The position numbers were made by a program, and so were the translations under genes. From positions 186,001 to 250,000 of the forward strand of contig WWBZ02000014.1 in NCBI GenBank assembly GCA_011503125.2: a DNA stretch of 64,000 bases, given 5' to 3'. The DNA is from Botryosphaeria dothidea (lineage: Eukaryota; Ascomycota; Dothideomycetes; Botryosphaeriales; Botryosphaeriaceae). Below are positions 24,401 to 35,518 of this stretch, in pieces (within the stretch, counting starts at the first letter, position 1; each line of letters opens with the position of its first letter). Below the pieces are notes generated by a model. It searched no databases. It was not told the DNA's origin and saw only the letters and a list, made by a program, of their open reading frames with translations.

Positions 24401-26579
24401 ATGCACCAACGAACAGACAGTGGATATCAGACATCGCAGAACGGCAGCCACCCTGAGAAATCGAAGGTGAAAGGAGGCAATGACAGTGAAGCTCACGAGG
24501 GAACAAGCTGCGCAGAAACGAGACTGATGATCGCCAAAAGGACTCCCTGAGTTGATTCCCGAAGACGTCGGATCCGGCCTCCACCGAAAGAGCGTCCAGA
24601 ACCGCACCCTTGCTGTCTGGAGCACCCTCGCTCTGACAGCCGTTTTCGCCTTCTACCAGAATTTCTACCGTCTTCACAGCTCCACACGTGCCGCCGCTCT
24701 GGGCCTCGTCTTCCCCGGCGCCGGATATGTTGCCTGTGGAAACTGGCTGGGCACTGGCTTGTTCATCCTGACGGTCCTGACTCAGCCATTGGTACTTTTC
24801 GCGGTATGCTCCCCATCAAGACAACACTCTTCGATCACTGTTGACGACTCTGTTCCAGTGGTTTGGCGCCGGCGGCATCCTCTTCGTCATCCTCCACTGG
24901 GCCCTCTCCATCCTCGGCGCATACCTCGCCGCAGGCGACACGCTCTTCGAGCCCGCCGGCTACACCACCATCGCCCTGCTCGCCTCGACATTCCTGTGCT
25001 TCCGACACAATGCGACCAGGGCGACAAACGCCGGCCACGCCCGCCGCCGCCGCCGCAACGCCTACCTGCCCACCACGCTCGCGCGCCTCGCATCCACCGC
25101 CAGCCCCGCCAGTGCCCCGGGCTCGCGCGAGCTGTCCCTGCCCGCGCTCCGCAGCCTGCAGTACATCGTCGAGACCAGCCTGAAGGACGTCGCCGACTAC
25201 GCCGACATCGACACGGTCGACCAGTTCCAGACGGCGGCGCGGCGCTACAAGCTATACGAGCGCATGTACGTGCTAGCGACGTACCTAACCGTCTACGCGC
25301 CGAGCTGCCGCGCCCACGTCGCCGAGGCGTACCGCCGGCTGATCGCCAAGTCGCTGCTCCCCCCCTCCATCGGGTTCTGGCGGTGGGAGAAGCTGTGGGG
25401 CCACTTCTCGCCGCGCGAGTGCGATCCCGTGGCGCGCGACAACATCATGGTGACCGGGTTCCTGCTGCAGGGGGTCGCGCTCTACACGGGCGTGACGGGC
25501 GACTCGCGCTACACGCGGCCCGGGTCGCTCACGTTCCAGGTGACGCGCGACAAGGCGTACTCCTACGACCTGCACAGCATGGACGCGGCGGTGGTGGCGC
25601 AGTGGGCGCGCAACCCGTGGTGTCTCTTCCCGTGCGAGCCCAACTGGATCTACACCATGTGCAACCTGCAGGGGCGGCTGGGGCAGGCGGTGTACGACCG
25701 CGTGTTCGGGACGGGGCGGGCGCGCGACACGGCGGCGCGGTTCGAGGAGAGCCTGGACAGGAACTTCACCGAGGCGGATGGGAGCATCTTGACCATCCGG
25801 AGCGAGCTGACGGGCTTCACGATCCCGGGCATCTGTGGCGCGCTGAACACGCTGGCGATGGCCATGCTGACGCGCGGGCATCTGGACCACGTGAGCAGGC
25901 GCTGCTACGCCATGTTCCGCGAGGAGAACGTTCGCTTGGATGAGGAGACTGGCGAGCTGGAGCTCGTCGGCCTTGTCGGCGCGGATAAGATCGACCCGGG
26001 CAACTACAGGCCGTCCGAGGGGTTCTTGTACGGGCAGCTCGGCGTGCTGGCGGGCGAGTTCGGCGACGAGGCGGTGCGCGAGGCGTGCGTGAAGCACCTG
26101 CTGAAGACGGCGGGGGCGGTGACGCTGCCGTCGGGCGCGGTGAGGCTGCGGCGCGAGAGCGGGTCGGATCTGGTGCATAGTCTGTTTACCAGGGCGCAGT
26201 TCATCGGGAAAGATGACTGGAAGAACACCATTATGCAGGTGAGTGCCGACGGTTGGTGATGCTGTTTTTGGTCGTGTTGGGCTGACCGATTGTGTGTCAG
26301 GGGCCTCCGAAAACCGCCCTCGATGGTCCCGTTCTGTCGTCTGTGCCATATCCTGGAGTGCTCGTAGCAAAGGCTCGGTCGCACACGTCCTCCGACCTGG
26401 ACCTGGTTCTGTATCCATCAGACCAGAGCGGACCATTCGAGATCGGAGTGGAGAAGCTGCGGCCGAAAGGGCAGTACCAGATCGGTTCTGAGATGGTCAC
26501 TGCGGATGATAAGGGCTGTGTGAGATTTACGGCCGAAGTTAAGGGTCGGACTCAGATTAAAATCATCCCGGTAGAGTAG
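24401..26579 (+). CDS. Membrane-anchored linalool dehydratase/isomerase-like protein
   Basis: 658-aa protein from four exons: 24401-24466, 24552-24803, 24859-26238 and 26301-26579, all in phase 0. After a short polar N-terminus come several hydrophobic segments (around LAVWSTLALTAVFAFYQ, GLFILTVLTQPLVLFA, GGILFVILHWALSILGAYLA and TIALLASTFLCF). A large soluble domain follows with the features of fungal LDI-fold proteins, an (alpha/alpha)6-type barrel: SYDLHSMDAAVVAQWARNPW, LFPCEPNWIYTMCNLQG, SILTIRSELTGF, and a C-terminal region ending in GRTQIKIIPVE. In the bacterial enzyme this fold hydrates, dehydrates or isomerises monoterpene alcohols. The fungal substrate is unknown, so only the fold is proposed. 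The exon 1 start is inferred from a clean ATG and an intron ending CCCTGAG; it is the least certain part. The gene ends tail-to-tail with the bZIP gene, 69 bp apart. Confidence 0.7.
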
Positions 26580-26648
26580 ATCCTGAAGGGGCGATGCACG
26601 GTGCATACTTGCTTATTTGTGGTTGGTCGAATCGGAAGCATGACTGAA

Positions 26649-28489
26649 TCAAGAACATGATATCTTCGAGGCGGGGCAGAATGGGTACACAGAAGACACT
26701 GAGGACAAGTCAGCAATGTTTCATGAGAACGATCGTATGTCCACTTACACGATGGACACTGCAAGAAAGGATATTTCTTGAAGAAGATGGTGCTCAGCTT
26801 CCAGCCTTTAAACTTTTTGCTTGTACATGTTTTGGCTGGAATGCACTCGGACTGCGGGGATCCCGGAATGCCAAAGCAGGGCTGATCGGTACCATCCCCG
26901 CTCGCCGGAGCCTCCATCCGCCGGGATATTATGTCGTAGAGCTCCTGGTTCTGAATCTGAAGAATCTTCAGAGTATGCTCGTTTGTCGAGAACTTGAATG
27001 GAGTGTCGGAAGTGTTTTCGTCAGGCCGAGGAACGTAAGGGAAGGGATTCGGCGGACGACTATACAGCTGGAGAGCAATGCGTTGCTCAGGGATGTCGGC
27101 GACCGTGTAGTTGATGATATCCTCGGTCATCTCGTCCAAATCGTAGAAACTACTGTGGAAGATCATCTGGTCACGAAGTGAGGGCCATGCGATCAGATCG
27201 ACGATGAGTGGTCTCGTGCTGGTCGACCAGGCCGGCCAATCAGTCTCGAGGCCGTCGAGCACATCCGTAGGTGTTGCGCAGCCGAGCATGATTCGACATG
27301 TGACTACAGACTTGAGGAATTCTCTCGCTCCCTGTCCTGAGCGTCAGCTTGTGACTTTATCTGGGGGTTGGGATGACACTTACATCCAATGTGTTGATCC
27401 ACCGTCCGAGTCCGGTGTCATCGAATATCAAGTGGACGGCAATTTCAGCAAGTCGCTCCACCATGTCCCTTTCAACGATTCGTCTGACAACTGCACCCTT
27501 CTTGACACCATCAATCTCGCCGACCCTGGACTTCATAGCGTAGCGGATGCATGTATTCTCGATCTTTTGTGCCAGGAAATTTGCATACGATCGGCTCATC
27601 CAGGCGTCCAGAACGGCGGAGTTTGGCATCGAAAGCTGTGGCAGCGTAGCGATCGGGAAGGCCAGGCTGGAAAGGAGATCATTGGGAGACTTGACGACTC
27701 CAGGAAAGTCCGGGCAGGTCTCCTTGATTGTCATGTCCTGTGCATAAAAGGATAGATCGGGCTGGCCCTCAGTTCCAAGGTGGTCCGGCGCGGCAGGCAT
27801 GGAGTCGGAACCATCTCCATGTATCCGGACGTATGCATTGTCGGGAGAGAGATCGTCGCGGTGGAATGGCTCATCAACCGACGCGTCCGAAGAGCCAGAC
27901 CTTCCCTTCTGACCTACAGCGCTCGAGTACTTTCGGCGTTTGTTTGTGCCGACACCGTTGCCATTGCTGTCGGGCGCCGGTGTTTCGGGCTCCTTCGCCA
28001 GCATCTTCTGGAATATGGGATCATCTGCGAAGATGTTAGCAACACAGCTCTCCCTCTGCACCAATGCCCGTCCCGGCACGTGACATATCTCAATTTCCCC
28101 TTCCACAAAAAGCCAATCAAGCGTCTAGGTGGCGCGACCAAGGAACTCAAGCGAATGGACCACTTACCAGCCGCACAATCAGCCGCACTGCTCAGACTCA
28201 ACAGTTTCTTCCTCATCCGCAGCAATGCCTCCCTCAGATTCCTGTTCTCTTCGACCAGTCCCTCGTTGATTGCCAGCAACTCCGCCGTATCAACCTGGCC
28301 GCTGCGCTCGCAGCCCTCGCGCAGGGCACGGACGTCGGCGCTGAGCTGCTCGAAAAAGGAGGACGACGCGGCGTTCTTCTTCTCGCGCAGGCATTGCTGC
28401 GAGATGCGGTTCTGTTTGCGCTTGCGGAGCGAGGCGGCCGCGTCATCAGCCGCCGACTGCGTGTTCTTCGAGCGCATGGCAAACAGCAA
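26649..28489 (-). CDS. bZIP transcription factor with C-terminal DUF3425
   Basis: 531-aa regulator from four exons: 28489-28168, 28024-27384, 27331-26749 and 26698-26649 (total in frame). The basic region at residues 22-38 (RKRKQNRISQQCLREKK) has the N-x7-R spacing of bZIP proteins and is followed by leucine-zipper-like heptads (LSADVRALREG, EENRNLREALLRMRKKL). A nuclear-localisation-like NKRRK lies in the linker. The C-terminal half is the DUF3425 domain found in many fungal bZIP factors: LPQLSMPNSAVLDAWMSRSY, ERLAEIAVHLIFDDTGLGRW, PLIVDLIAWPSLRDQMI. A second ATG at 28477 could also serve as start. A poly-G run lies 12 bp upstream of the ATG. Target genes cannot be deduced. Confidence 0.82.
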
Positions 28490-28501
28490 GTGGAGAAGCG
28501 C

Positions 28502-28525
28502 GGGGGGGGGGGGGGGGGGGGGGGG
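28502..28525. repeat. Poly-G tract (24 nt)
   Basis: An uninterrupted run of 24 G sits just upstream of the bZIP start codon, so the transcribed strand would carry poly-C in the 5' leader. See also the runs at 49220, 50575 and 63349. Confidence 0.9.
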
Positions 28526-30711
28526 AGACGAATGCCTGCCGCGGCGTGCGCAGGGTATGTGCGTGGTGGAGAAGCAAGAGAGTTGCTGCAGATGAGTTGG
28601 AGCGACGACAAGGGGTTCGCGAGCGGGAGGCTCGGGTATCGTTTATACGGAAATGCGGGGGATGTGCGCATAAGTAATAGCGCCACAACCACTTGCTCGA
28701 GCCGCGAAGTTGCCTGGAGCTAGAGTCCGTATCGGTCCGCGGTCTGTGTAACGCTTCCCCAAGTAGGGGCAGACGCTCTCGCCGGAGCGCCAATGGGGAC
28801 GGGGCTGAAGGGGCCAGACCCCGCGCTACTCGCTCGATCGCCCTTCCCCAGATCTGCCACCAAAGCCGCCACTTGCCTCTAGTTCTCTTCCTACGGTCCA
28901 CGGATGTGCGCCGTCTCCGGATGGGTGTTGAAGGCAGCAGCCCGGAAATCCGTCGGAAGACGGTCGTCGGATGGGCTCCAGACACGGGACGGGAAGGGAG
29001 GACACTTTTCGCCCACCGATCGATGCACCTTCGGCCCGAATCGGGAAGTCCTCCGCTCGTTGGTATTGGCTCGTTATAGGCAACAATCGAATGAAGGCTT
29101 AAAGATGGTGTGGAGCCCCTGAAGTACGCGTGTCTCGCTTGTCTGTCATTGCAACGATTCTTTTTCCAGAGCCTTTAATTCGCTGGCCCGAGTTCAAAAG
29201 CCCACAGCATCTTCTATTGGCGTTCGCAACGTTTGCACACAGCTCTTCTGGCTTTCCAATTCTGCTCGTCCGGAAACCTCCGCTTGACGGCTTCATCTCC
29301 TTTTTTTCGAAGTGCCTTGCAGTTCAGCCCGCCATGCTCCACGCACTCCATATCTCCTTAGTAAGCTCAACCACGGCCTCTCCCAAGCGACTGCTTGATG
29401 CAGCTCTTCAGCAACAAAATATGTGCACGACGCAAGGGCAAACCCAATGCGAAGAATGATGTTCGATGGCCTCACTTTGCTGGATTGATTTCAGCCCAGT
29501 ACTCTTAGCCAGGCTTTCCACTGCCAATTTCACTTACCCTTTGAGCACCACAGCCTTGACTAGCGGCGTGCATGCCACCTGATGTGACAGAGCTGAAGAT
29601 ACAGACTATCGTGACACTAATACTTCACTTCTGCTTGTCGGCTTCATATTCCTGGTCAGCGGTGATGATTCACCACCTCGCCATAGACTTTTTTCAGGTC
29701 ACAGGATAGGGAACTTTGAACCTGCAAGATGCAGATGGAGCCGCTGCATTCCGTGGGAACCTCGGAAGTGACCATGCTCGAACTACGCATCATCAAATCA
29801 TCACGAATGCAAGCAGGTAAGCACTTGATGCGAACATTCGATAAGCGCTGCAGAGAGTATGTGTATGCAGCACGCGGTCCAAACCGGATGCGCCTGTCCA
29901 ATCTTCTTTTTTCCCTCGGGATAATCCTGTGGCAGAGTCACGTGCCGTCCTTCCTGTTTTCTTGACATTGTTTCTTTTTCGCTCCATCCTGCAATAACTT
30001 GGACGAATGGGTTGATTGAGTTGTCTCGAAAACTTGGCTTGCATCTTAGCTGCAGAACGCCTTCTGCTTGCGGCCTGATGAAACCATAAGAGAACAGCCG
30101 GATCTCTCAGCCCTGGGGAAACGATCCAGTAGTTTCATGCGATCCGTCCCGATAAGCTCGTACTTTGTCGAGGTTGTGACTTTAGCCTCTTGCATCATCG
30201 GGAGCGAGAACTCTAACAAGTAGTGCGGGTGAGTTTATCGTCAAGTGCCGAGGTCGCAAGGCTGACGGCCAAGGACTCCATGTTGCACTGCGTTTACCCC
30301 GCGCGTAAGCATGGCAGACCCGTGCAGTGTTTCTGCCGGTCAGCTGCAAGACACTGGATGGGAACGCGGACAGAAGGAAAAGCATGGCAGTTGGACACAG
30401 GATTCTTCAGTTTGATGACAGCATCGCCGGGCGGCGTTGTGGCGTCCGATCAGCAGCATTCAGCCGGCCGCGGGACCATAGGGCCAGCCAGGTCTTTGCT
30501 CTGATGATCCTCCCGTCTGACAACCTCTCTGATTATTCGCCCAAGACATATGCATCGCTAATTTGGTAATTTTGCGAGGACCTGTCCGAAGCAGCTTCTT
30601 CAAGTAGAAAAGACTGACATGGCTTGGTCTATCAATAGAACACAACCCCACCAGTGAAAGAGCGTTATTTCTATGATCGCGCGCGTAGCTGCTTGGTACC
30701 ACAGCGAATTA
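28526..30711. other. Intergenic, no supported gene
   Basis: About 2.2 kb upstream of the bZIP gene and downstream of the HET gene. Short frames only; no domain or repeat recognised. Confidence 0.45.
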
Positions 30712-32713
30712 TCACCGAAACTCAAAGTTCTCGACTTTGTTGCCATCCAAGGTTTTCATCAGTTCCCCGTCCATGACCCCGCAGACCAGGCATTCTCCAA
30801 TCAACTCATAGTATTCCCCTTTACGACGGACTGCCAATAGTTTTCTCGCCCCAAAAAGTATGCATATCTTGTCGCCAACTTCAGCAAGAAGCAGGGCTAA
30901 CCCAATGTATCCCGCTTGCGATACGAAGAACTTTCGGATGAATCTGCCTCAGTCGACATATGCGGTTGATCTCCAAATGTCTGACAAATCAAACTTGTTT
31001 CGTTCACTCGTTCCAGCTGTTGGTGACTGGGTAGTATACGGGGTGTCCATGTGACCTGCCAACTCGTTTGATTGCCTTCTGATACGATATTCTGGTGCCC
31101 CGATATTTCTCCCTTTTGTAATTCTTGAGTAGATGACCGATCTTGGGGCTTTGCCAGCTACAAGGCTCGGTTTTAGCAATCCCCAGTTCCTCAATGAGCA
31201 GCCCACACGCACGCGGGACCGGTATCTCTCGACCCCCGTCATGAATTGTCGTGATCGAAGCGACGACTCGGGATTCCCCAGACGCGTGAAAGGGGCCGCG
31301 TTGGTTGTAATGATGCGGCTTCCTGGTAAGAATTCCCGCACGATGCTCCATACTCCAATCTGGTAGCCACGACGGCCACTGGTCCCGGCGCTCGTCTTGT
31401 ACGTGCTGCAGGAAGACAAGACGTTCGCTACCACCCCCGGCCAAGGTCGCAAGCCAATACTTTGCAACGTCCAAGCAAACTTGCTCATCCGACATCTTAT
31501 CAGTATAGTCTATCGTCGCAAAGACACGGCCCTCCCGTGTTGATGTCGGATGCTCCGGCGTGATGAGATTGCCGGTTGTTCCTTCGCGACTGCGGAATTC
31601 TTTGTCGACGTTGAGAAGGCTGAAGACTTTATCTTGCGGCTTCAAGCACTTCATGTGCCGAGCAACGGGAAGTAGGTTCCTCAATAAGGGCCTCAGCAGC
31701 CTATTCCGCCCGAATTTCTGACTCGGATCATCGATTGCAGAGCGCGCATCATCCATTTTCTGAACAAGCCCGAAGACCTGAAAGTGGGAACGTTGCGGAG
31801 CTGCTGAACCCGCTAGCCGTGCGGGCTTAGGGAGTTCGCCGTCCCAATCTTCTGAAGTGCTGTGGATGGACCCAACCCAAAGAGGTGCGAGGTATGAGGA
31901 CCATTCCCCATCCTCACCCTCTCGAATGAGTTTGCAAGCGTAGGAAAATGAATCCCATGATATGGCGAAGGATCTTTGCTGGAGGATCTTGTGCTTCGAT
32001 GCAACGCCAACGCCTTCCTGGAATACCCATGTTCTTTGGAACCATCCTGTCTCACTGACTAATCTTAGAAATGCTGCGCGGTTCTCATAGTGCCACTGCG
32101 CAAATGAAGACTGCGTACAGCCCCTGAAGCGAGGATAACACTCGTCGATGAATTTGCAAAGCCAGGAATGCTCAAACTGCGAGCTCTGCGGCAGGTGTTT
32201 GCTGTCGTTTCGAGTTTCAAAATATCGTGAAACTTCCAGGATGAAGTAGAAAGCCCGTTCATTTGGTTCTGGGCCGAGCCATATGATGGTGCTCTCAGCC
32301 ATGCTGTAGATCGCATACATGCGTTCGACTTGGGTGCTCAGTTCCTCCTGATCGGCTTGGTTGATGCAAATAGCATCAATCCAAAGGAACCTGGACCTCT
32401 CTGAATGTCTGAGGTGTTGCAAGGCATCGCGGAGACTGCGTGTGATTCCCAACGAACAGGCCATGTGCCAAGAGCGGCGTCCATCCGAGATCTCGGTTAC
32501 CAGATCAAGACTGTATAGCTTCCTTTTGTCTTCACCCCAGGAGTATGATAGAGCTTGGTATTGGTGCTTGGGCGCGTTCTGAAAGGAGACCGGAATCAAG
32601 GTGGCCCGGAGTTCCGACCATCCGGGACCGGGTTGAAGGCGCAGTGGTCTCATATGGCCCGGCTCCAGAGGCTCGTACGTGAATTTGTTCATGACCTCAG
32701 CCGCCTGGATCAT
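30712..32713 (-). CDS. Heterokaryon-incompatibility (HET) domain protein
   Basis: 645-aa HET-family protein from two exons, 32713-31008 and 30943-30712 (64-nt intron with GTGAAC donor; lengths in frame). HET proteins act in non-self recognition and regulated cell death between fungal individuals. The domain is well preserved: YQALSYSWGE at residues 52-61, FLWIDAICINQADQEE at 109-124, QVERMYAIYSMAESTIIWLG at 128-147, and GWFQRTWVFQE at 223-233. The spliced C-terminus has the usual family ending, SQAGYIGLALLLAEVGDKI followed by LIGECLVCGVMDGE. No stop or frameshift was seen, unlike the HET fragments at 39.8-51.2 kb. No N-terminal signalling domain is present. The ATG at 32713 was used; Met8 is an alternative. 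Confidence 0.86.
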
Positions 32714-35376
32714 AGACGAGGGCTTTTTGTGACCTGTGTTGTTTTTAGGTGGTCTTCAAGCGTAGTGGAGTTGTTTCGTCTGACCGCGAAGACAAGGCTG
32801 ACGAGAGCGGGCTGGCTGCCCTCCCAGTAGACCCCGCTCGTAAGCACCTTCGTTGCTTTTGAAACTTGTCCAACTATCCATTTTCAAGAAAAGTCCAGAC
32901 GATTACAGAACTTGAGACTGGATACCGGCTGCAGGGTTAGGACGACAACGTCGCCGGGTGTTTTTCTCGCGGTCGGCCCAAGAGATCCGAGGGAGCAACA
33001 TGGATCAACCCACGGGGAAGCCAAGGGGCGTGTGGGGGCCAAAGCTTCGACCCCGCGTTGGTGTGTTGTGGGTTTCTTCGCGCTCCGTCCTCTTCCTGGC
33101 CTTGGTGCTGTCGACCCATCACACGGTCCATCTCTCATCCAACATACTTCAACCTCCACTCATCGCCGACCTGCTGCACCCACCCTCTCTGAGCCGCGTC
33201 TGCGATATTGATGCTGACGTGTCTCGCCATGGGAGCTTCCCCACCTTTGCTGCTGCATGTCGCAGTGACGCGCATTGGATACAAATCGCGCAGTCCGTCT
33301 TGTTTGCTATGCAAGCCGCGGTGCCACTGACACCAGGAACTCGCTGCTTCAGTGCGAGTGACAACCCCAGTGTATGCTGTGCAAGGCCCTGGACTGTCGC
33401 CACTGGACACAGACGTCACAGCGCAGGCTGAGCCGCTCCCTGTCCGACCCTGTGGCGGTGCCTGCGGTCGCGGACATTAATCTACTCTTGCATTTCGCCC
33501 TCACTCTCGACCGCAGCCGCCTCCACCACTTCTCGACTCCACCTGTCATTGCTGTATAACCACAACATGTCTCATCTGGAGATGCCTTCCACGAGACGAC
33601 GAAAATGTCGAGAATGCCACGGGGTGTGGAGGAGAAAAGCAAAATGACTGCCGACCCAACCGATCACCGGACCGTCCCGCGGGATGGCTCGGCCACCGAC
33701 GTGCTCGGTACTACCGCACTCAAAATCAGGCGACGACTTTCGCAATGCTGCAGGCAGCTAGGCTGTCTATCGCAAGTCTGCTGTCCATGGGCTGTCGGAG
33801 GGATTTACGTAGTGGCTCCGCGGGAGCTCCACGGACTTCTGCACTTCTCTAACTGGGGCGAGCCTATTGGTAGAGCCGCGTTTATTTTGTGGCACCTCGC
33901 AGTTTGAAACTCCCCGAGCCGTGTCGCCTCAACAGGAAATGAGGCGTTAGAATAAAGGTTTGCCTGGTGTACTCAGAGCCTTACGGGCCCGCAACCTTAA
34001 ATTGAAGGAAGTACGGACTTGGTAGAGGCGGAAATTGATCACAATCCTGTTCGGAACGTTGCGCTGTCTCCCGGGCGCCAACCGAGCAGCTCTTGGGACA
34101 AGCATGAGCGACAGCGCCCTGCTCAGACATCAGGAACCCGGCATGCATGAAAACCGTGTGGACGACCTCCCGAATTCGGACCACGAGATCGGTTCCTGTG
34201 ATCCAACACACCAGGATGCGCGGAAAGCAGCAGGGAAACAAACCAACACACTTGCATCTAGAAGACTGCAGATTTCATGAGGCTGAGACGGGAGGACCAT
34301 GAAGCTCCCAGGAAACTGCCGTGTCACTGTGCGTGCACCGCCATTGTGCGACTCCTTTTGTCTGCCTTATCACACCTGCGTTAGGCCCAGCTCGCTTCCA
34401 GAATCGGCAGTGGAGCTCGTATCGACGCCGCATTCGCGCATTACTGCTTACCGGGACAAGGCCTGCGTCAATGGGGCCAGGCGTAAGCTTGCGAAGGATG
34501 AAAGCTCATCATGCAGCGAGGTTGAGAGTTAGGAAAGGATGCGCGCCGAAGCGGGCCTTGCTGACATGGCTGCGCCCTCAGGGATGACCAATGGAGGCAC
34601 AGCCGACGTCCCGATTGGACGTGGAAGCGATCTGATCCCAACACTACCGCTTCTTCCCTGTCCCGCTGGTGTGAACTCTCCAGTTGTTGTGACCGCCACG
34701 TGCGAGCTCTGCTGTGCTACCTCTCTGTCAGCGGAGCTTCTTTCCCACCCTTCCGCCAATTGCTACCCCCGGCCAGGGCGAAATGCTCCGGTTGGAGCGG
34801 TTGACACATGCCCGGCCGTTCCAGCATTCCATGGCTCCAAATGCAACTCTCCTGAGAGCGTTACTTCGCCGTCCATGCAGCAGCGTATCAACTCGTTGGG
34901 AAGCTCCTGTTTTTCCCCTCAGCGGCCTAGCAGCAGGAAAGGGAAGAACTGCCACGCCTTTCTGCAAGCCCAGGATGAGCCCCAAGCTGCTGCGTTCGCT
35001 AGACCTTTCTTTTCCTCTGCCCAGCTGACGGGCAGCGTGCAGCCTCCTTTTCGCCATCACATCGCCACGAGATTGCTGTCTCGGGCACAATCAGCCCTGC
35101 TAAAAACAAATGCTCCAGGATCTCCCGACCGCGAGCCGCGCGGGAAAGTGCGGTGACCAGGTTGAGGTTTCAAATGCATCGAATACGCGGGCGCCCCCCA
35201 TGCACGAGGCCCCAACTTTAATAAAGCCACCGTCCAATTCCAAGCCCTATTCCCTGTTCCAGAAGGTTGAGCGCGGAGCGAGTACTCCATTGTGATAGTC
35301 CCCAGTGGCGCTGTCAGATCACTGCCATGGCGTAGCCTCGCTCCGATGCACCCCTCCCTTCTGCTGGGCTTTCTTT
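32714..35376. other. Intergenic, no supported gene
   Basis: About 2.7 kb between divergent genes (HET minus, multicopper oxidase plus). The plus frame 34539-35156 (205 aa) lacks any recognisable feature and overlaps equally open antisense frames. Confidence 0.45.
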
Positions 35377-35384
35377 TATAAAAA
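35377..35384 (+). promoter_or_regulatory. TATA-like box of the multicopper oxidase gene
   Basis: TATAAAAA lies about 135 bp upstream of the oxidase ATG at 35519, in a plausible position for a fungal core promoter. Confidence 0.5.
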
Positions 35385-35433
35385 GCTGCCGGCAACGCCG
35401 CCCCCGTCAATATTTGCTCAAAAGCACTCAGGT

Positions 35434-35471
35434 AAAAAAAAAAAAGGTAAGTAGGGTAAGTTTTTTTTTTT
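35434..35471. repeat. A12 ... T11 tract pair in the 5' leader
   Basis: A run of 12 A (35434-35445) and a run of 11 T (35461-35471) flank 15 nt containing two GGTAAG elements. The runs are complementary and could form a hairpin in the mRNA leader 48 nt before the ATG. Confidence 0.7.
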
Positions 35472-35518
35472 GAGGCGCAAGGCTATCTCGGTGTGCACCT
35501 TGGGAAGATATCTCCGCC

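Noticed and set aside
25285..26436. 383-aa open frame on the minus strand
   Set aside because: Antisense to the LDI-like gene; Arg/His/Pro-rich shadow.
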